Shown here in pieces: positions 39,804 to 49,215 of a stretch of DNA of 64,000 nt. This stretch comes from Zipacnadum sp036504235 (lineage in GTDB: Bacteria; Armatimonadota; Zipacnadia; Zipacnadales; Zipacnadaceae). Location of the stretch: the NCBI GenBank assembly GCA_036504235.1, contig DASXVN010000044.1, positions 62,001 to 126,000 on the forward strand, read 5' to 3'. The position numbers and the translations under genes are program-made. Each line of letters begins with the position of its first letter. The first letter of the stretch is position 1. The notes under the pieces are model-generated. The model made no database searches and was not told the DNA's origin. It worked only from the letters and a program-made list of their open reading frames with translations.

Positions 39804-41201
39804 CTAGACCTCGAAGGTCTCGCCGAGGCCGGGGATGTGCACCGCCGCCTTTACCTGGTCGGACAGCTTGTCCTCGAAGGCCTCGAGAGACTCATCCTCC
39901 CCGTGCACCAGGAAGATATGGTCGCCAGCGCCGCCGACTTGCTCGGCCCACGCGACTAGGCCGGCCTGATCGGCGTGCGCGGAGAACCCCTCCAGGTAGG
40001 TGACCCGGCAGCGGACCGCGTGGATCTGGCCGAAGAGTTCTACCTCGCGCGCCCCGTCTACGATCTCGCGGCCCAGCGTGTCCTCCGCCTGGTAGCCGAC
40101 GAACAGCAGTTCATCGTTCGGGTGGCCCAAGTGGTGGTGCAGGTGGTGGCGGATGCGGCCGCCGGAGCACATGCCACTAGCCGAGATGACGATGAAGGGC
40201 TCCGTCATCTCGTTGAGGCGCTGGGATTCCACGCTGGAGCGCAGCACGCGCAGGCCGGGGAAGTCGAAAGGCGACTGCCCGGCGGCCATCAGGTCCAACG
40301 TCGCTTGGTCGAAGATTTCGGTGTGCTCCTGGAAGATCTCGGTGGTGCCGGTGGCCATGGGGCTGTCGGCGAAGACCGGGACCGGCGGCAGCTCACCCCG
40401 GCGGATCAGGTCGGCCAGGCAGAACAGGACATCCTGAGTGCGGCCGATGGCGAAGGCGGGAATCAGCACGTGGCCGCCGCTGCCCAGCGTGTCCTGCAGC
40501 CGGCGCGAGAAAAGCTGCTCGGTCTCGGCCCAGGGATCGTGGAGACGGCTGCCATAAGTGCTCTCGACGATGGTGATGTCGGAGGGCTCCGGCGGCTGGG
40601 GATCGCGGATGATGGGGCGATCGTGGCGGCCCAGGTCGCCCGAGAAGGCCGCCTTGCGGCGCGCGCCCCCCTCCGGCCACCAGATCTCCACCGAGGAGGA
40701 GCCCAGAATGTGGCCGGCGTCCACGAAGCGCACCTGCACGTCGCGGGGCGCCGTGTAGACCTCGTTGTAGTCGCAGGGCACGAATAGCTTCAGCGTGCCT
40801 TTGGCCTCGGCGGAAGTGTAGATGGGGGCCAGGGGCGTGATCCCGCCGCCGCGCCGCGAGAACCGCCGCTGCTCCCACTTGGAGTCCTCTTCCTGAATCT
40901 TGGCCGAATCCAGCAGCACCATGGTGGCGAGGTCCTGCGTCGCGCGGGTGCAGTAGATCGGCCCGCGGTAGCCCTCGGCATACAGGCGCGGCAGCAGGCC
41001 GCAATGATCCAGATGAGCGTGGGTCAAGACCACGAAATCCAGCATGGCCGGGTCAAAAACAAAGGGGCGACGATTGATCTCGTCGCGGTCATCCAGCCCC
41101 TGATTCATCCCGCACTCGACCAGGAATCGCACCGAGTCGTTCTCGAGGTAGTACTGGGAGCCCGTGACTTGCCGGGCCGCGCCCTGAAAAGAAATCCGCA
41201 C
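39804..41201 (-). CDS. Beta-CASP metallo-beta-lactamase (RNA exo/endonuclease-like)
   Basis: The 465-residue protein has MBL motifs THAHLDHCGLLPRL and FSGDLGRHDRP, then a beta-CASP insertion (IPAFAIGRTQDVL, DSPMATGTTEIF), the motif C-type SASGMCSGGRIRHHL and GFSAHADQAGL. This is the CPSF/RNase J-related group that cleaves RNA; the subgroup here resembles bacterial YSH1-like proteins. The start is GTG 41201, with GGGAGGG just upstream. It follows the LOG-family gene by 12 bases on the same strand. Confidence 0.9.
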   Translation of the reverse strand: MRISFQGAARQVTGSQYYLENDSVRFLVECGMNQGLDDRDEINRRPFVFDPAMLDFVVLTHAHLDHCGLLPRLYAEGYRGPIYCTRATQDLATMVLLDSAKIQEEDSKWEQRRFSRRGGGITPLAPIYTSAEAKGTLKLFVPCDYNEVYTAPRDVQVRFVDAGHILGSSSVEIWWPEGGARRKAAFSGDLGRHDRPIIRDPQPPEPSDITIVESTYGSRLHDPWAETEQLFSRRLQDTLGSGGHVLIPAFAIGRTQDVLFCLADLIRRGELPPVPVFADSPMATGTTEIFQEHTEIFDQATLDLMAAGQSPFDFPGLRVLRSSVESQRLNEMTEPFIVISASGMCSGGRIRHHLHHHLGHPNDELLFVGYQAEDTLGREIVDGAREVELFGQIHAVRCRVTYLEGFSAHADQAGLVAWAEQVGGAGDHIFLVHGEDESLEAFEDKLSDQVKAAVHIPGLGETFEV

Positions 41202-41213
41202 GTGAAACCCTCC

Positions 41214-41792
41214 CTATCCTTCCGCCTGCGGGGGCAGGTGAGCCGTCCCCGCCTCCATCCGCTGTTTGTAGCCGTCGACTAGCTTGGTCACCAGGCGCGC
41301 GGGGTCGTCGTCATAAATGACCTCGGCGCGCGTGGATTTGTTTATAATCCGCACAACTTCCCGCATATGGTCGGCAATGCCGCCGGTGCCCTCCAGCACG
41401 CCGATCAGCTTGCCCTCGTCGTAGGCGATGGAAAATTCGCCCAACGTCCCGGAGCGGCCGCCGACAATTACCACCACGTCGCAACTGCGAATGTTGGTGA
41501 TTTCGCGGCCCATCAGCCCGCTGCCGGTGTAGATGATGACATCATACTCCAGATACGGGGACTTGTATCGCACGATGTGCTCATCGAGAGACAGAGCCGG
41601 AGAAATACCGATCACCAGGCCCCCCTCGGCCCGAGCGCCCAGCGCGGATTCGTGGGGCAATCCGGGGCAGGCGCCCGTGAGCAGCACGCAGTCCTCGCGG
41701 GCAATGCACTGGCCCAGAGTGTAGCATTTGTGGAGGGCGTCGGGATCGAGCACGCCGCCGGCGGAGCCCATGACTCCGATCTTGGTCCGCAT
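41214..41792 (-). CDS. LOG/TIGR00725-family Rossmann-fold protein
   Basis: The 192-residue protein begins KIGVMGSAGGV and has LTGACPGLPHESALGA, NIRSCDVVVIVGGRSGTLGE and an acidic YDEGK segment. The GG-x-GT-x2-E pattern places it in the SLOG/LOG superfamily, long mislabelled lysine decarboxylases. LOG enzymes release cytokinin bases from nucleotides, whereas the TIGR00725 branch has no proven substrate. It is probably cotranscribed with the beta-CASP gene. Confidence 0.85.
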   Translation of the reverse strand: MRTKIGVMGSAGGVLDPDALHKCYTLGQCIAREDCVLLTGACPGLPHESALGARAEGGLVIGISPALSLDEHIVRYKSPYLEYDVIIYTGSGLMGREITNIRSCDVVVIVGGRSGTLGEFSIAYDEGKLIGVLEGTGGIADHMREVVRIINKSTRAEVIYDDDPARLVTKLVDGYKQRMEAGTAHLPPQAEG

Positions 41793-41893
41793 CTTGGTCT
41801 CTACCTCGTCCGGGCGTTGGGTGGCGGGGGCTGGTCCGCGTCGGGCTAGAACGGTAGTTTCGCCGTCGGGGCACCGATTCCCTGCCCCCGGGG

Positions 41894-41937
41894 AAAGACA
41901 AACCGCGGGCCGCGGCTAACCAGCCGACGGCCCGCGG
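41894..41937 (-). terminator. Terminator of the cold-shock gene
   Basis: On the minus strand CCGCGGGCCG (41937-41928) pairs with CGGCCCGCGG (41912-41903), with a CGGCT/AGCCG inner stem, followed by TTTGTCTTTCC. It ends the csp transcript before the LOG gene. Confidence 0.85.
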
Positions 41938-42014
41938 AGCAGGTCGCGGAGGGAGGCCGCCCGGGGCCGAACCCCGAACTAACCTCCTAGACCCGGTCGA
42001 GAGGAGGCCTGGCC

Positions 42015-42251
42015 TTACCAGCTAGCGTCAGCCTGGGGCGCTTCGGTGGCCGAGGTGACGATCACGTTAGCCGCGCGGGGGCCCTTGGAATCGCTCTCGA
42101 TGTCGAACTCGACCGTGGAGCCCTCGTTCAGTGACCGGTAGCCGTCGCCGGAGATGGAGGAGTAATGGACGAACACGTCTTCGCCATCCTCGCGCTCGAT
42201 GAATCCATAGCCTTTCGCGTCATTGAACCACTTAACTTTGCCGATCGCCAT
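42015..42251 (-). CDS. Cold-shock domain protein (CspA family)
   Basis: A 78-residue single-stranded nucleic acid chaperone. RNP1 (KGYGFIERE) and RNP2 (DVFVHYSSI) are intact and the protein begins MAIGKVKWFNDAKGYG. It is about 8-10 residues longer than CspA because of a C-terminal tail (SATEAPQADASW). The ATG at 42251 has GAGGATC upstream. A promoter about 130 bases upstream gives the long leader typical of cold-shock genes. Confidence 0.95.
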   Translation of the reverse strand: MAIGKVKWFNDAKGYGFIEREDGEDVFVHYSSISGDGYRSLNEGSTVEFDIESDSKGPRAANVIVTSATEAPQADASW

Positions 42252-42385
42252 GTGACAAGATCCTCCATCCTCATGTTGCCTGCCAGCCGCCGCACCGAAA
42301 ACACACCGCTCGCTGCGTGGTCCCGTTGCTGCCTTGGCACAGCGTGGGCTGAAGTCGCGCAAGCGCACGACGCCCACTAGGCGCG

Positions 42386-42414
42386 ATTATACGTATAAAA
42401 GGCCTTAGATGCAA
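42386..42414 (-). promoter_or_regulatory. Promoter of the cold-shock gene
   Basis: On the minus strand TTGCAT (42414-42409) and TATAAT (42391-42386) with a 17-base spacer. The transcript would start near 42380, leaving a ~130-base untranslated leader with GCTGTGCCAAGGCAGC-type hairpins. Confidence 0.75.
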
Positions 42415-42557
42415 CAGGTTATCCACACCGACGCACTCTCCGGGGCTTCACTGAGCCGAATTGGGGCCCGGCACCGCCGCTGGATCGCCGCGCGGAATGG
42501 TTGGGGCCTGGCCGGATGGGTATACATAACGCGGAAAACGCAGTAAGGGGAGCACAG

Positions 42558-43718
42558 ATGACCGTGGACTTGGGGAGCCTCAGACAAGATTATACTGACA
42601 CTACTGTGCAGGTTTACGCCGGCGCGGGAAGCTGGTCGGCCCTGCCGGACTTGCTGGCGGAGATGGGTAGCGCAAGGCCCTTCCTGGTCTGCGGGCCGCA
42701 GGTGGCCACGTTGCCGGAGATCCGGGCGCTGGGGAATTTGGCCGGCGCTTTCATGCAGGTGGAGTCCGATCCCTCCGACGCCACCATCGCCGCGGCGGGC
42801 CAAGCGGCGCGGGCGGCGCAGGCGGACCTGATCCTGGCCGTGGGGGGCGGGTCCAGTCTGGACGCCGCGAAGGCGATTGCCGCCGAGGCCCTCGCCCCCG
42901 ACTGGATCGCCGCGGCGGACCGGCCCGGGCAGGCCACGGAACTGCCGGCGGGAGCCCTGCCGGTGCTGGCGGTGCCCACCACCGCCGGAACCGCTTCCGA
43001 AGTGACCCCCTTTGCGGTCATCACCTTCCTCGCCACGCAGCACAAGCTGGTGCTCAACCACCCGGCGCTGCTGCCGCGAGCGGCGCTGCTAGACCCCAAC
43101 TTGCTGCTCAGCGCGCCCCGGGAAGCGCGGGTGGCCGCGGGCCTGGATGCGCTTACGCATGGGATAGAGTCGTACGTGAGCCGGCAGGCGACGGAGGCCA
43201 CCCGCGCCCGCTCGCAGGAGGCGGTACTGGAGATCGCCCGGCATCTGCCCCGGGGGGCCGCGGAGCATCCGCACGTGGACAGCCTGGGCCACCTGCAGCG
43301 CGCGGCCCTGCTTGCGGGGCTGGCTTTCTCCAAAACGCGCCTGGGGGTCGTGCATGCGCTGGCGCTGCCGCTGTCGGTGCTGTTTGGGGTTCCGCACGGG
43401 GTGGCCAACGCCATCCTATTGCCGCACGGCATCCTGTTCAATATTCCCGCGGCGGGCGCGCTCTACGGAAACTTGTCTCTCGCTTTTCGCGTCCAAAGTA
43501 GTGGGAGAGACGCCGAGCCTAGCGCGGAGCGCCTGTTGCAGGGAGTGCGGGAGTTGGCGACGGGTATCGGGTCGCCGACGCGGCTGCGCGATGTGGGCGT
43601 TTCCCGCGGCGTGTTTGGCCGGATGGCCCAGGAGGCCGCGCAGAGCGCGCACCTGGCGACCAACCCGCGTCCCGCGGACCTTTCCGATCTGATTGAAATC
43701 TACAAGGCTGCTTACTAG
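42558..43718 (+). CDS. Iron-containing alcohol dehydrogenase family protein
   Basis: The 386-residue protein has the group III dehydrogenase pattern: AVGGGSSLDAAKAIA for NAD(P), VPTTAGTASEVTPFAVI, and metal ligands Asp and His in GLDALTHGIES plus His in GVVHALALPL and GVPHGVANAILLPH. It probably interconverts an alcohol and an aldehyde; substrate cannot be assigned. The ATG at 42558 follows AAGGGGAGCACAG and is preferred to an earlier in-frame start. It stands alone between cspA and the moxR operon. Confidence 0.9.
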   Translation: MTVDLGSLRQDYTDTTVQVYAGAGSWSALPDLLAEMGSARPFLVCGPQVATLPEIRALGNLAGAFMQVESDPSDATIAAAGQAARAAQADLILAVGGGSSLDAAKAIAAEALAPDWIAAADRPGQATELPAGALPVLAVPTTAGTASEVTPFAVITFLATQHKLVLNHPALLPRAALLDPNLLLSAPREARVAAGLDALTHGIESYVSRQATEATRARSQEAVLEIARHLPRGAAEHPHVDSLGHLQRAALLAGLAFSKTRLGVVHALALPLSVLFGVPHGVANAILLPHGILFNIPAAGALYGNLSLAFRVQSSGRDAEPSAERLLQGVRELATGIGSPTRLRDVGVSRGVFGRMAQEAAQSAHLATNPRPADLSDLIEIYKAAY

Positions 43719-43821
43719 GCGCTGACCCGAGCGAACGGCAAGCCGCCTCTGCCCCACCGCCGTGACGCCGTACCGCATTTGTATTCACTTGAGACGTCAC
43801 CGGTCAGGAGGCTTGGTGCAG

Positions 43822-44781
43822 ATGCCGACCACAACGGCTGCTCGTATCGCCGATCTAGTCGCTAACATTGAGAAGGTAATGGTGGGTAAACACGAGGCGG
43901 TAGGCCTCGCGGTTGCCGCCCTGCTCGCGGAGGGGCACGTCCTGATTGACGATATCCCCGGCGTGGGCAAGACCACCCTGGCGCAGGCGCTGGCCCGTTC
44001 GGTCAACGGCATCTTTCGCCGCGTACAGTTCACCCCCGACCTGCTGCCCTCTGACCTGACCGGCGTGTCCATCTATGACCCCGGCCACCAGGAGTTCGTC
44101 TTCCGCCCCGGCCCGATCTTCGGCAACATCATCCTGGCCGACGAGATCAACCGCGCCACCCCCAAATCGCAGGCCGCGCTGCTGGAATGTATGGAGGAGC
44201 ATCAGGTCTCGGTGGATGGAGTCAGCCACCCGGTGCCGCGACCGTTCATGGTCATCGCCACCGAGAACCCCATCGAGTATGAGGGCACCTACATCCTGCC
44301 GGAGGCCGAGTTGGACCGCTTCCTGCTCCGGCTGCGGCTGGGCTATCCGCGCCCGGCGGAGGAGGTCCAGGTCCTCGACCGCCAGCAGATTCACCACCCG
44401 CTGGACTCGGTGCAGCCGGTGGTGGAGGTCGCCGAGCTACTGGAATTGCAGCTCGCGGTGCGCCGGCTGTATATTGATGACAGCCTCAAGGAGCACATTG
44501 TGGAGATCGTCAACGCCACCCGGACGCATCCGGACGTGGAGCTGGGCGCGAGCCCGCGCGGCAGTCTGGCCCTCATGCGGCTGGGCCAGGCGCTGGCGGC
44601 GACCGCGGGGCGCGACTACGTAATTCCGGAGGACATTCGCTCGGTAGCGGTGGCGGCGCTGTCGCACCGGCTGAGCCTGGCCCCTTCCCGGCAGGCGCGC
44701 GGCGCGGCGGCGGAGGCGGTCATTCAGGAGATTCTGGAAGCCCATCCTGCGCCCTTGGGGCGGCGGAAGGTAGAGGCATGA
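43822..44781 (+). CDS. MoxR-family AAA+ ATPase
   Basis: The 319-residue ATPase has Walker A IPGVGKTTLAQ, Walker B ILADEINRATP, sensor 1 IATENPIEYEG and the C-terminal lid (GASPRGSLALMRLGQA). MoxR proteins act as chaperones that mature or assemble partners, typically VWA/DUF58 proteins encoded next to them, as here. AGGAGG precedes the ATG at 43822. The stop overlaps the DUF58 start by four bases (ATGA). Confidence 0.95.
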   Translation: MPTTTAARIADLVANIEKVMVGKHEAVGLAVAALLAEGHVLIDDIPGVGKTTLAQALARSVNGIFRRVQFTPDLLPSDLTGVSIYDPGHQEFVFRPGPIFGNIILADEINRATPKSQAALLECMEEHQVSVDGVSHPVPRPFMVIATENPIEYEGTYILPEAELDRFLLRLRLGYPRPAEEVQVLDRQQIHHPLDSVQPVVEVAELLELQLAVRRLYIDDSLKEHIVEIVNATRTHPDVELGASPRGSLALMRLGQALAATAGRDYVIPEDIRSVAVAALSHRLSLAPSRQARGAAAEAVIQEILEAHPAPLGRRKVEA

Positions 44782-46013
44782 CCCGCACCATTAAGCGGCA
44801 AATCCTGATCTGGGGCGCGGTCTTCCTGCTGCTGGTAGGACTGACCCTGCACATCCAGCAGATGCTGTTCATGTCCGGGGCCCTGGCGCTCCTGGCGCCC
44901 GGCGCGTATCTGCTCAGCCGCTCACTGCTGCGCGGGTTGCAGGTGCGGCGCCACGCGCCCAGCCGCCTGCGCGCCGGGGAGGAGACCACCGTTTCCCTGC
45001 TGGTCAGCAACCCGACGGTCCGCGCCCGCCCCGCCTTCTGGGTGGAGGAAGACCTGCCGGACGGACTGGCGGCGGCCGAGACCTCCCAGCTAGTGCTGGA
45101 CCTGGGGCCGGGCGAGGAGCGCGAGGTCAGCTACACGCTGCTCGCTGAGCGACGCGGCGTCTACATGCTGGGCCCGGTGCAACTCACCACCAGCGACGCG
45201 GTGGGCCTGCATGACTTCATCCGCAACGTCGAGCTAGCCGACGAACTGCTGGTCTACCCGCGCATCCTATCCCTGGCGGACCTTTGGCCCCGGGGACCGG
45301 TGGAGCGCGGCGTGCCCCGCCGGCGACAACATCGCCCGGGCGGCCTGGACCCGCAGAGCACCCGAGAATATGTGCCCGGTGACGATCTGCGCCACGTGGC
45401 CTGGAAGGTCAGCGCCCACCGCGACAAAATGATGATCGTCGAGCGCGAGCACGCCCAGGGCCTGCAGGCCACCGTGCTGCTGGACCTCACCGAGGGCGTC
45501 CACGCGGGGCAGGGCAATGAGACCAGCCTGGAGTACGGCGTGACCCTGGCGGCCAGCCTGCTGGCCCAGGCGCAGGATACCGGCGCGACGGTGGCGCTCC
45601 TGGCGGACGGCGACCGGGACTACTCGGTGGCCCCCGACTCGGCGCAGGACCACCGCCGGCGCCTGCTGGAGGCCCTGGCCCGCTGCCGCACCGGCGGCGA
45701 GCGGCCGCTGGCGGCAGTCGTCCGCGACCACCTGGGCGAGTTGCCGCGCGGCGCCTCTGTGGCGGTCGTGACGCCGCAGGTGGGGCCGGAAGTGCTGCTG
45801 GTGTCCGACCTGCTGGCCGGGCGCGGGGTGCGGGTGATCTGGTTCCTGTTGATGGCGCCGAGTTTCGAGCGGCGGGCCTCCGCGGGAGCCGAGGAAGAGC
45901 GCTACCACCAACTGGCGACGACTTTGGGGCGCCGCCGGCAGTCGGTGCACCTGATTCGCGGCGACGAGCGCCTGGAGACGGCGCTGGGGAGGCGATTGCG
46001 TGCGACTGGTTAG
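44778..46013 (+). CDS. DUF58-domain membrane protein
   Basis: The 411-residue protein has two N-terminal membrane helices (ILIWGAVFLLLVGLTLH, MLFMSGALALLAPGAYLL), a beta-rich segment, then the DUF58 signature RRQHRPGGLDPQSTREYVPG and DDLRHVAWKVSAHRDKMMI leading into a VWA-like region. Function is not established; it is encoded with MoxR and a transglutaminase protein as an envelope-associated module. The next gene begins 14 bases before its stop. Confidence 0.9.
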   Translation: MTRTIKRQILIWGAVFLLLVGLTLHIQQMLFMSGALALLAPGAYLLSRSLLRGLQVRRHAPSRLRAGEETTVSLLVSNPTVRARPAFWVEEDLPDGLAAAETSQLVLDLGPGEEREVSYTLLAERRGVYMLGPVQLTTSDAVGLHDFIRNVELADELLVYPRILSLADLWPRGPVERGVPRRRQHRPGGLDPQSTREYVPGDDLRHVAWKVSAHRDKMMIVEREHAQGLQATVLLDLTEGVHAGQGNETSLEYGVTLAASLLAQAQDTGATVALLADGDRDYSVAPDSAQDHRRRLLEALARCRTGGERPLAAVVRDHLGELPRGASVAVVTPQVGPEVLLVSDLLAGRGVRVIWFLLMAPSFERRASAGAEEERYHQLATTLGRRRQSVHLIRGDERLETALGRRLRATG

Positions 46014-48084
46014 CGAGCAGCGCCACAACCCGCAGATGCCCCTGCTGCTGTTCGGCGCGCTAGGCGCGCAGGCGGCCGCCTTCGCCGTGACCAGTAGCGT
46101 CGGCGACCCGGTCTTCTCCGTGCTCGTGCACGGGGCGCTCCTGGCCGGGCTCTTCGCCAGCCTGGTGAGCCTCAGCCGCCCGGCCGGCTCCGAGCGCCCG
46201 GTACGCCTGGAGTGGATCGCCTACGTTGTCATCATCGGCGCGTTGGCGCTCTTTGCCACCCGGGGCGCCGGCCTGTCGCTGGCCGAGGCCCTCTACCCCA
46301 CCAAAGCGCTGGCCGACTCCAACCTGCTGGTCGCCTCGCTGCTGGTGTGGGTGATGGGGGGATTCAGTTTCCTGCAGCACCGGCGGCGCAACCTGGTCTT
46401 CATGTCGGCCTGCGGCCTGTCGCTATTCGGGCTAGTCGGCGTGGTCAACCTGGAGGCCGGGATTACCATCGCCTTTTTGATCTTCCTCTTCTCCACCGTC
46501 GTGGCCTGGAGCTACGAGACCCTCAGCGGCCGCCTGGGCGAGAACGCCTCGGTGGAGTGGCGGCGGCTGGTGCGCGGGCAAGCCATCCAGGCCGCCGGCG
46601 TGCTGGCGACGGTGGGCCTGGCGGCCTTCCTGGTCAGCGCCGCGCTCTACTGGGCCGTCCCCAGCCCCTTTGGCAGCACTTCCCGCTTTCATCCGGTCTG
46701 GAACTGGGCCGGAGCGCTGGTGCAGGGCAACTTTCTCGCCACCCGGCAACTGGCCGTGGGCGCCGGACCCGCTAACCTGACCGACGATGTGCTCTTCCGC
46801 GTCCGGTCGGACTACCCCACCCTGTGGCGCACTCAGGTCTACGACCAGTATGACGGCCGGAGCTGGGCGCGCAGCCACGAGTCGTGGACCCAGATCGCCT
46901 CGCTCGACCGGGCCAACTTCCGCCTGCCCTGGACGCCGCCGGCGGACGCCCGCTATAACCGGCAGCAGGTCCAGGTGGAGAACAGCGCCACAGGCATGGT
47001 GATCTGCGGCACTTACCCGCTGCAGGTGACCTTCCAGCGGCACGCCTGGGAAGCCCGAAGCGGCATCCTGCGGGTGGACCGATTCGCGTGTCTTACCACC
47101 TCGCCGGTGTCGCAGCCGGGCGCGCAGTATGAGGTGCTGTCGGTCCTGCCCGAGGACGATCCGGCGAGGCTCCGCGCGGCGGGGACCAAGTACCCGGCTG
47201 ACTTGGACGAAGAGTGCCTGCTCGTGCCGGGTGACGTGGAGGAGGCGCTGCGGCCCCTGGCCCTGGAGATCACGGCCGGCCTCCGGACGCCCTATGATAA
47301 GGCGGTGGCCATCCAGAGCTACCTGGAGGCCAACTACTACTACACGGAGGACGAGCCGGTCACGCCCTATGATAAGGACGCGGCCGCCTACTTCCTGTTG
47401 GAGACCAAGCGAGGCGCTTGCGACCTGTTCGCCACCTCCCTGGTAGTACTGCTGCGCCTGTCGGGAGTGCCGGCGCGGGTAGCCTCCGGTTTCAGCGAGG
47501 GGGAGCCCGACCCGGAGTCGGGGATGCAGATAATCCGCGGCAAAGACGCGCACGCCTGGGCGGAAGTCTACTTCCCACGGTACGGCTGGATCCCGTTCAA
47601 CCCGGCCCCGCAGCGGCAACTGGAGCGAGACACGCTCTGGTCGCTGCTGACCAAGGGGCAGGGACGCTACGCCGTGTTGCGGATCGCCAAGGCGGCGGGG
47701 ATGATCCTGCTGGCCGGAGCCGCGCTGGCGCTGCTGCTGATGGCGGTCGTAGACCCGCGGCTGGTGCGGGCGCGGTGGATTGAAGTCCGCCGCGGTCGCG
47801 ATCCCTGGGACCGCGCGGCCCGCGAGTGCCAAGCGGCGGCGCGGCAGATGGCCACGGCGGTGGGCCTGACCGTGCCGCGCGGCGCCACGCCCCGGGACCT
47901 CCTGGAGGCCGCGGCGACCGTGGAGGCCGCCCCCGGCGCGGTCCTGCGCCAGCGGCTGCAGAAGCTGACCGGCGAGCTGTATCGGCTGCGCTACTCGGCC
48001 GGCTCTCCGCCGGTGGAGCAGGTGCTGGGCCTGGCCCGCGAGTTCCGCGCCCTGCGCAAGAGGTTGCCCCGGCGGCGACGGTGA
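46000..48084 (+). CDS. TgpA-like membrane transglutaminase/protease
   Basis: The 694-residue protein has 6-7 N-terminal membrane helices (to about residue 235), a periplasmic transglutaminase-core domain and a C-terminal helix (GMILLAGAALALLLMAVV) with a cytosolic tail. The catalytic Cys474 (RGACDLFATSL) and His518 (DAHAWAEVYF) are present, but the third residue, normally Asp in W-x2-FDPTP, is Asn534 (WIPFNPAP). The start is GTG 46000, with GGGGAGG upstream, overlapping the DUF58 gene. TgpA-type proteins affect envelope integrity. Confidence 0.9.
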   Translation: MRLVSEQRHNPQMPLLLFGALGAQAAAFAVTSSVGDPVFSVLVHGALLAGLFASLVSLSRPAGSERPVRLEWIAYVVIIGALALFATRGAGLSLAEALYPTKALADSNLLVASLLVWVMGGFSFLQHRRRNLVFMSACGLSLFGLVGVVNLEAGITIAFLIFLFSTVVAWSYETLSGRLGENASVEWRRLVRGQAIQAAGVLATVGLAAFLVSAALYWAVPSPFGSTSRFHPVWNWAGALVQGNFLATRQLAVGAGPANLTDDVLFRVRSDYPTLWRTQVYDQYDGRSWARSHESWTQIASLDRANFRLPWTPPADARYNRQQVQVENSATGMVICGTYPLQVTFQRHAWEARSGILRVDRFACLTTSPVSQPGAQYEVLSVLPEDDPARLRAAGTKYPADLDEECLLVPGDVEEALRPLALEITAGLRTPYDKAVAIQSYLEANYYYTEDEPVTPYDKDAAAYFLLETKRGACDLFATSLVVLLRLSGVPARVASGFSEGEPDPESGMQIIRGKDAHAWAEVYFPRYGWIPFNPAPQRQLERDTLWSLLTKGQGRYAVLRIAKAAGMILLAGAALALLLMAVVDPRLVRARWIEVRRGRDPWDRAARECQAAARQMATAVGLTVPRGATPRDLLEAAATVEAAPGAVLRQRLQKLTGELYRLRYSAGSPPVEQVLGLAREFRALRKRLPRRRR

Positions 48085-48174
48085 ATCTTCCCCTGACGCG
48101 TGAGCCCCGGCGCGGCCGGGCCCGGTGAGTTGCTGACCGGCCCCAACCGCCCGCCCGCCGCGCGCTCTGCCACT

Positions 48175-49215
48175 ATGGAATCCACTCCTCAGGTGCAAAC
48201 GCAACTGGCGCTCAATCTACTCTTTGGCGACTCCCGCCGGCTGCGGGAGCGCGTCGCGGAGCAGATCATCGCGGCGCAACTGCCCGCTGCCGACCGCGAG
48301 ATGGGGCTCAGCCGCCTGTCCGGCAGCGACCTGTCCGCCGCGCGCCTGCGCCAGGAGACGGCCTCCGTCTCCCTGCTCAGCCCCCGGCGCGTGGTGCTAG
48401 TGGAGGAGCCGGAGGGGCTGGCGGCCAAGGCCCAGGACGAGCTGGTGCCGGTGCTGCAATCGCTCCCCGAGGGGCTGACGGTGATCTTCCTGTGCGGCCC
48501 GGGCCGCGCCCGCAAGGCGCCGACCTGCGCCGCATTGACCAAGCTGATCGCCAAGGACGGCCAGATCGTGGACTGCTCCCCCGGGCGCAATCAGGAGGCC
48601 CCGACGCTCTCCGCGGAGGCTCGCGAGCAGGGCAAACGCCTCTCCGGACCAGCGGCGCAGAAGCTGCTGGAGCTGGTCGGCGGCTCGCTGGACAGCGCCT
48701 GCCAGGAGCTGGACAAACTGGTGCTGTTCGTCGGCGACCGCGAGGAAATCGAGCCGGCCGACGTGGAGCTGGTCGTCTCGGCCTCGCAGGAGGGCAATAT
48801 GTTCCGCCTGTCGGATTCCGTGGGCCGGCGCGAGGCGCGGCCTGCTCTGCAGGCGCTGCGGGACCTGCTGCCGCCGGGAAGCCGGCGTGGCTCGGCGTTG
48901 CCCCTGGTGGGGATGCTGGCGCGGCAGATTCGCCTGCTCTGGCAGGCCCAGGCCAAGACCGCCGCCGGACGCGGCGGGACGCCGGAGGCGCTGCGCGAGC
49001 GCTTCCCCACCGAGCACAACTACTTCACCGCCGCGGCCGGCAAGGACTGGCTCCAGCGCAATCTGGCGCAGCAGTCCGCGCGCTGGCCGGAGGGCGAGCT
49101 GGCCCGCGCGCTGCTGCTCATCTACGAAACCGACCGCCGCCTGAAGGGCCTCGGCGAGGGCCCGGTGGACGACCGCCTGGCGATGGAACTGCTGATCGCG
49201 GAGCTGTGCCGATGA
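48175..49215 (+). CDS. holA: DNA polymerase III delta subunit
   Basis: The 346-residue protein fits the clamp-loader delta subunit, which opens the sliding clamp. It has the N-terminal LNLLFGDSRRLRERVAEQII, the VVLVEEPEGL strand, LTVIFLCGPGRARK, and the domain II-III segments GGSLDSACQELDKL and GNMFRLSDSVGRRE. It lies downstream of the transglutaminase gene and overlaps a small membrane-protein gene (ATGA). No ribosome site is obvious before 48175. Confidence 0.9.
   Translation: MESTPQVQTQLALNLLFGDSRRLRERVAEQIIAAQLPAADREMGLSRLSGSDLSAARLRQETASVSLLSPRRVVLVEEPEGLAAKAQDELVPVLQSLPEGLTVIFLCGPGRARKAPTCAALTKLIAKDGQIVDCSPGRNQEAPTLSAEAREQGKRLSGPAAQKLLELVGGSLDSACQELDKLVLFVGDREEIEPADVELVVSASQEGNMFRLSDSVGRREARPALQALRDLLPPGSRRGSALPLVGMLARQIRLLWQAQAKTAAGRGGTPEALRERFPTEHNYFTAAAGKDWLQRNLAQQSARWPEGELARALLLIYETDRRLKGLGEGPVDDRLAMELLIAELCR

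Noticed and set aside
41195..41210. GTTTCACGTG at the start of the beta-CASP gene as a parS half site
   Set aside because: Only the left 10 of 16 bases match; it is explained by the ribosome site spacing and a GTG start codon.
42252..42385. SRP (4.5S) RNA in the csp leader
   Set aside because: A GCCAAGGCAGC-like piece is present, but the GGTCAGGTCCGGAAGGAAGC core is missing.
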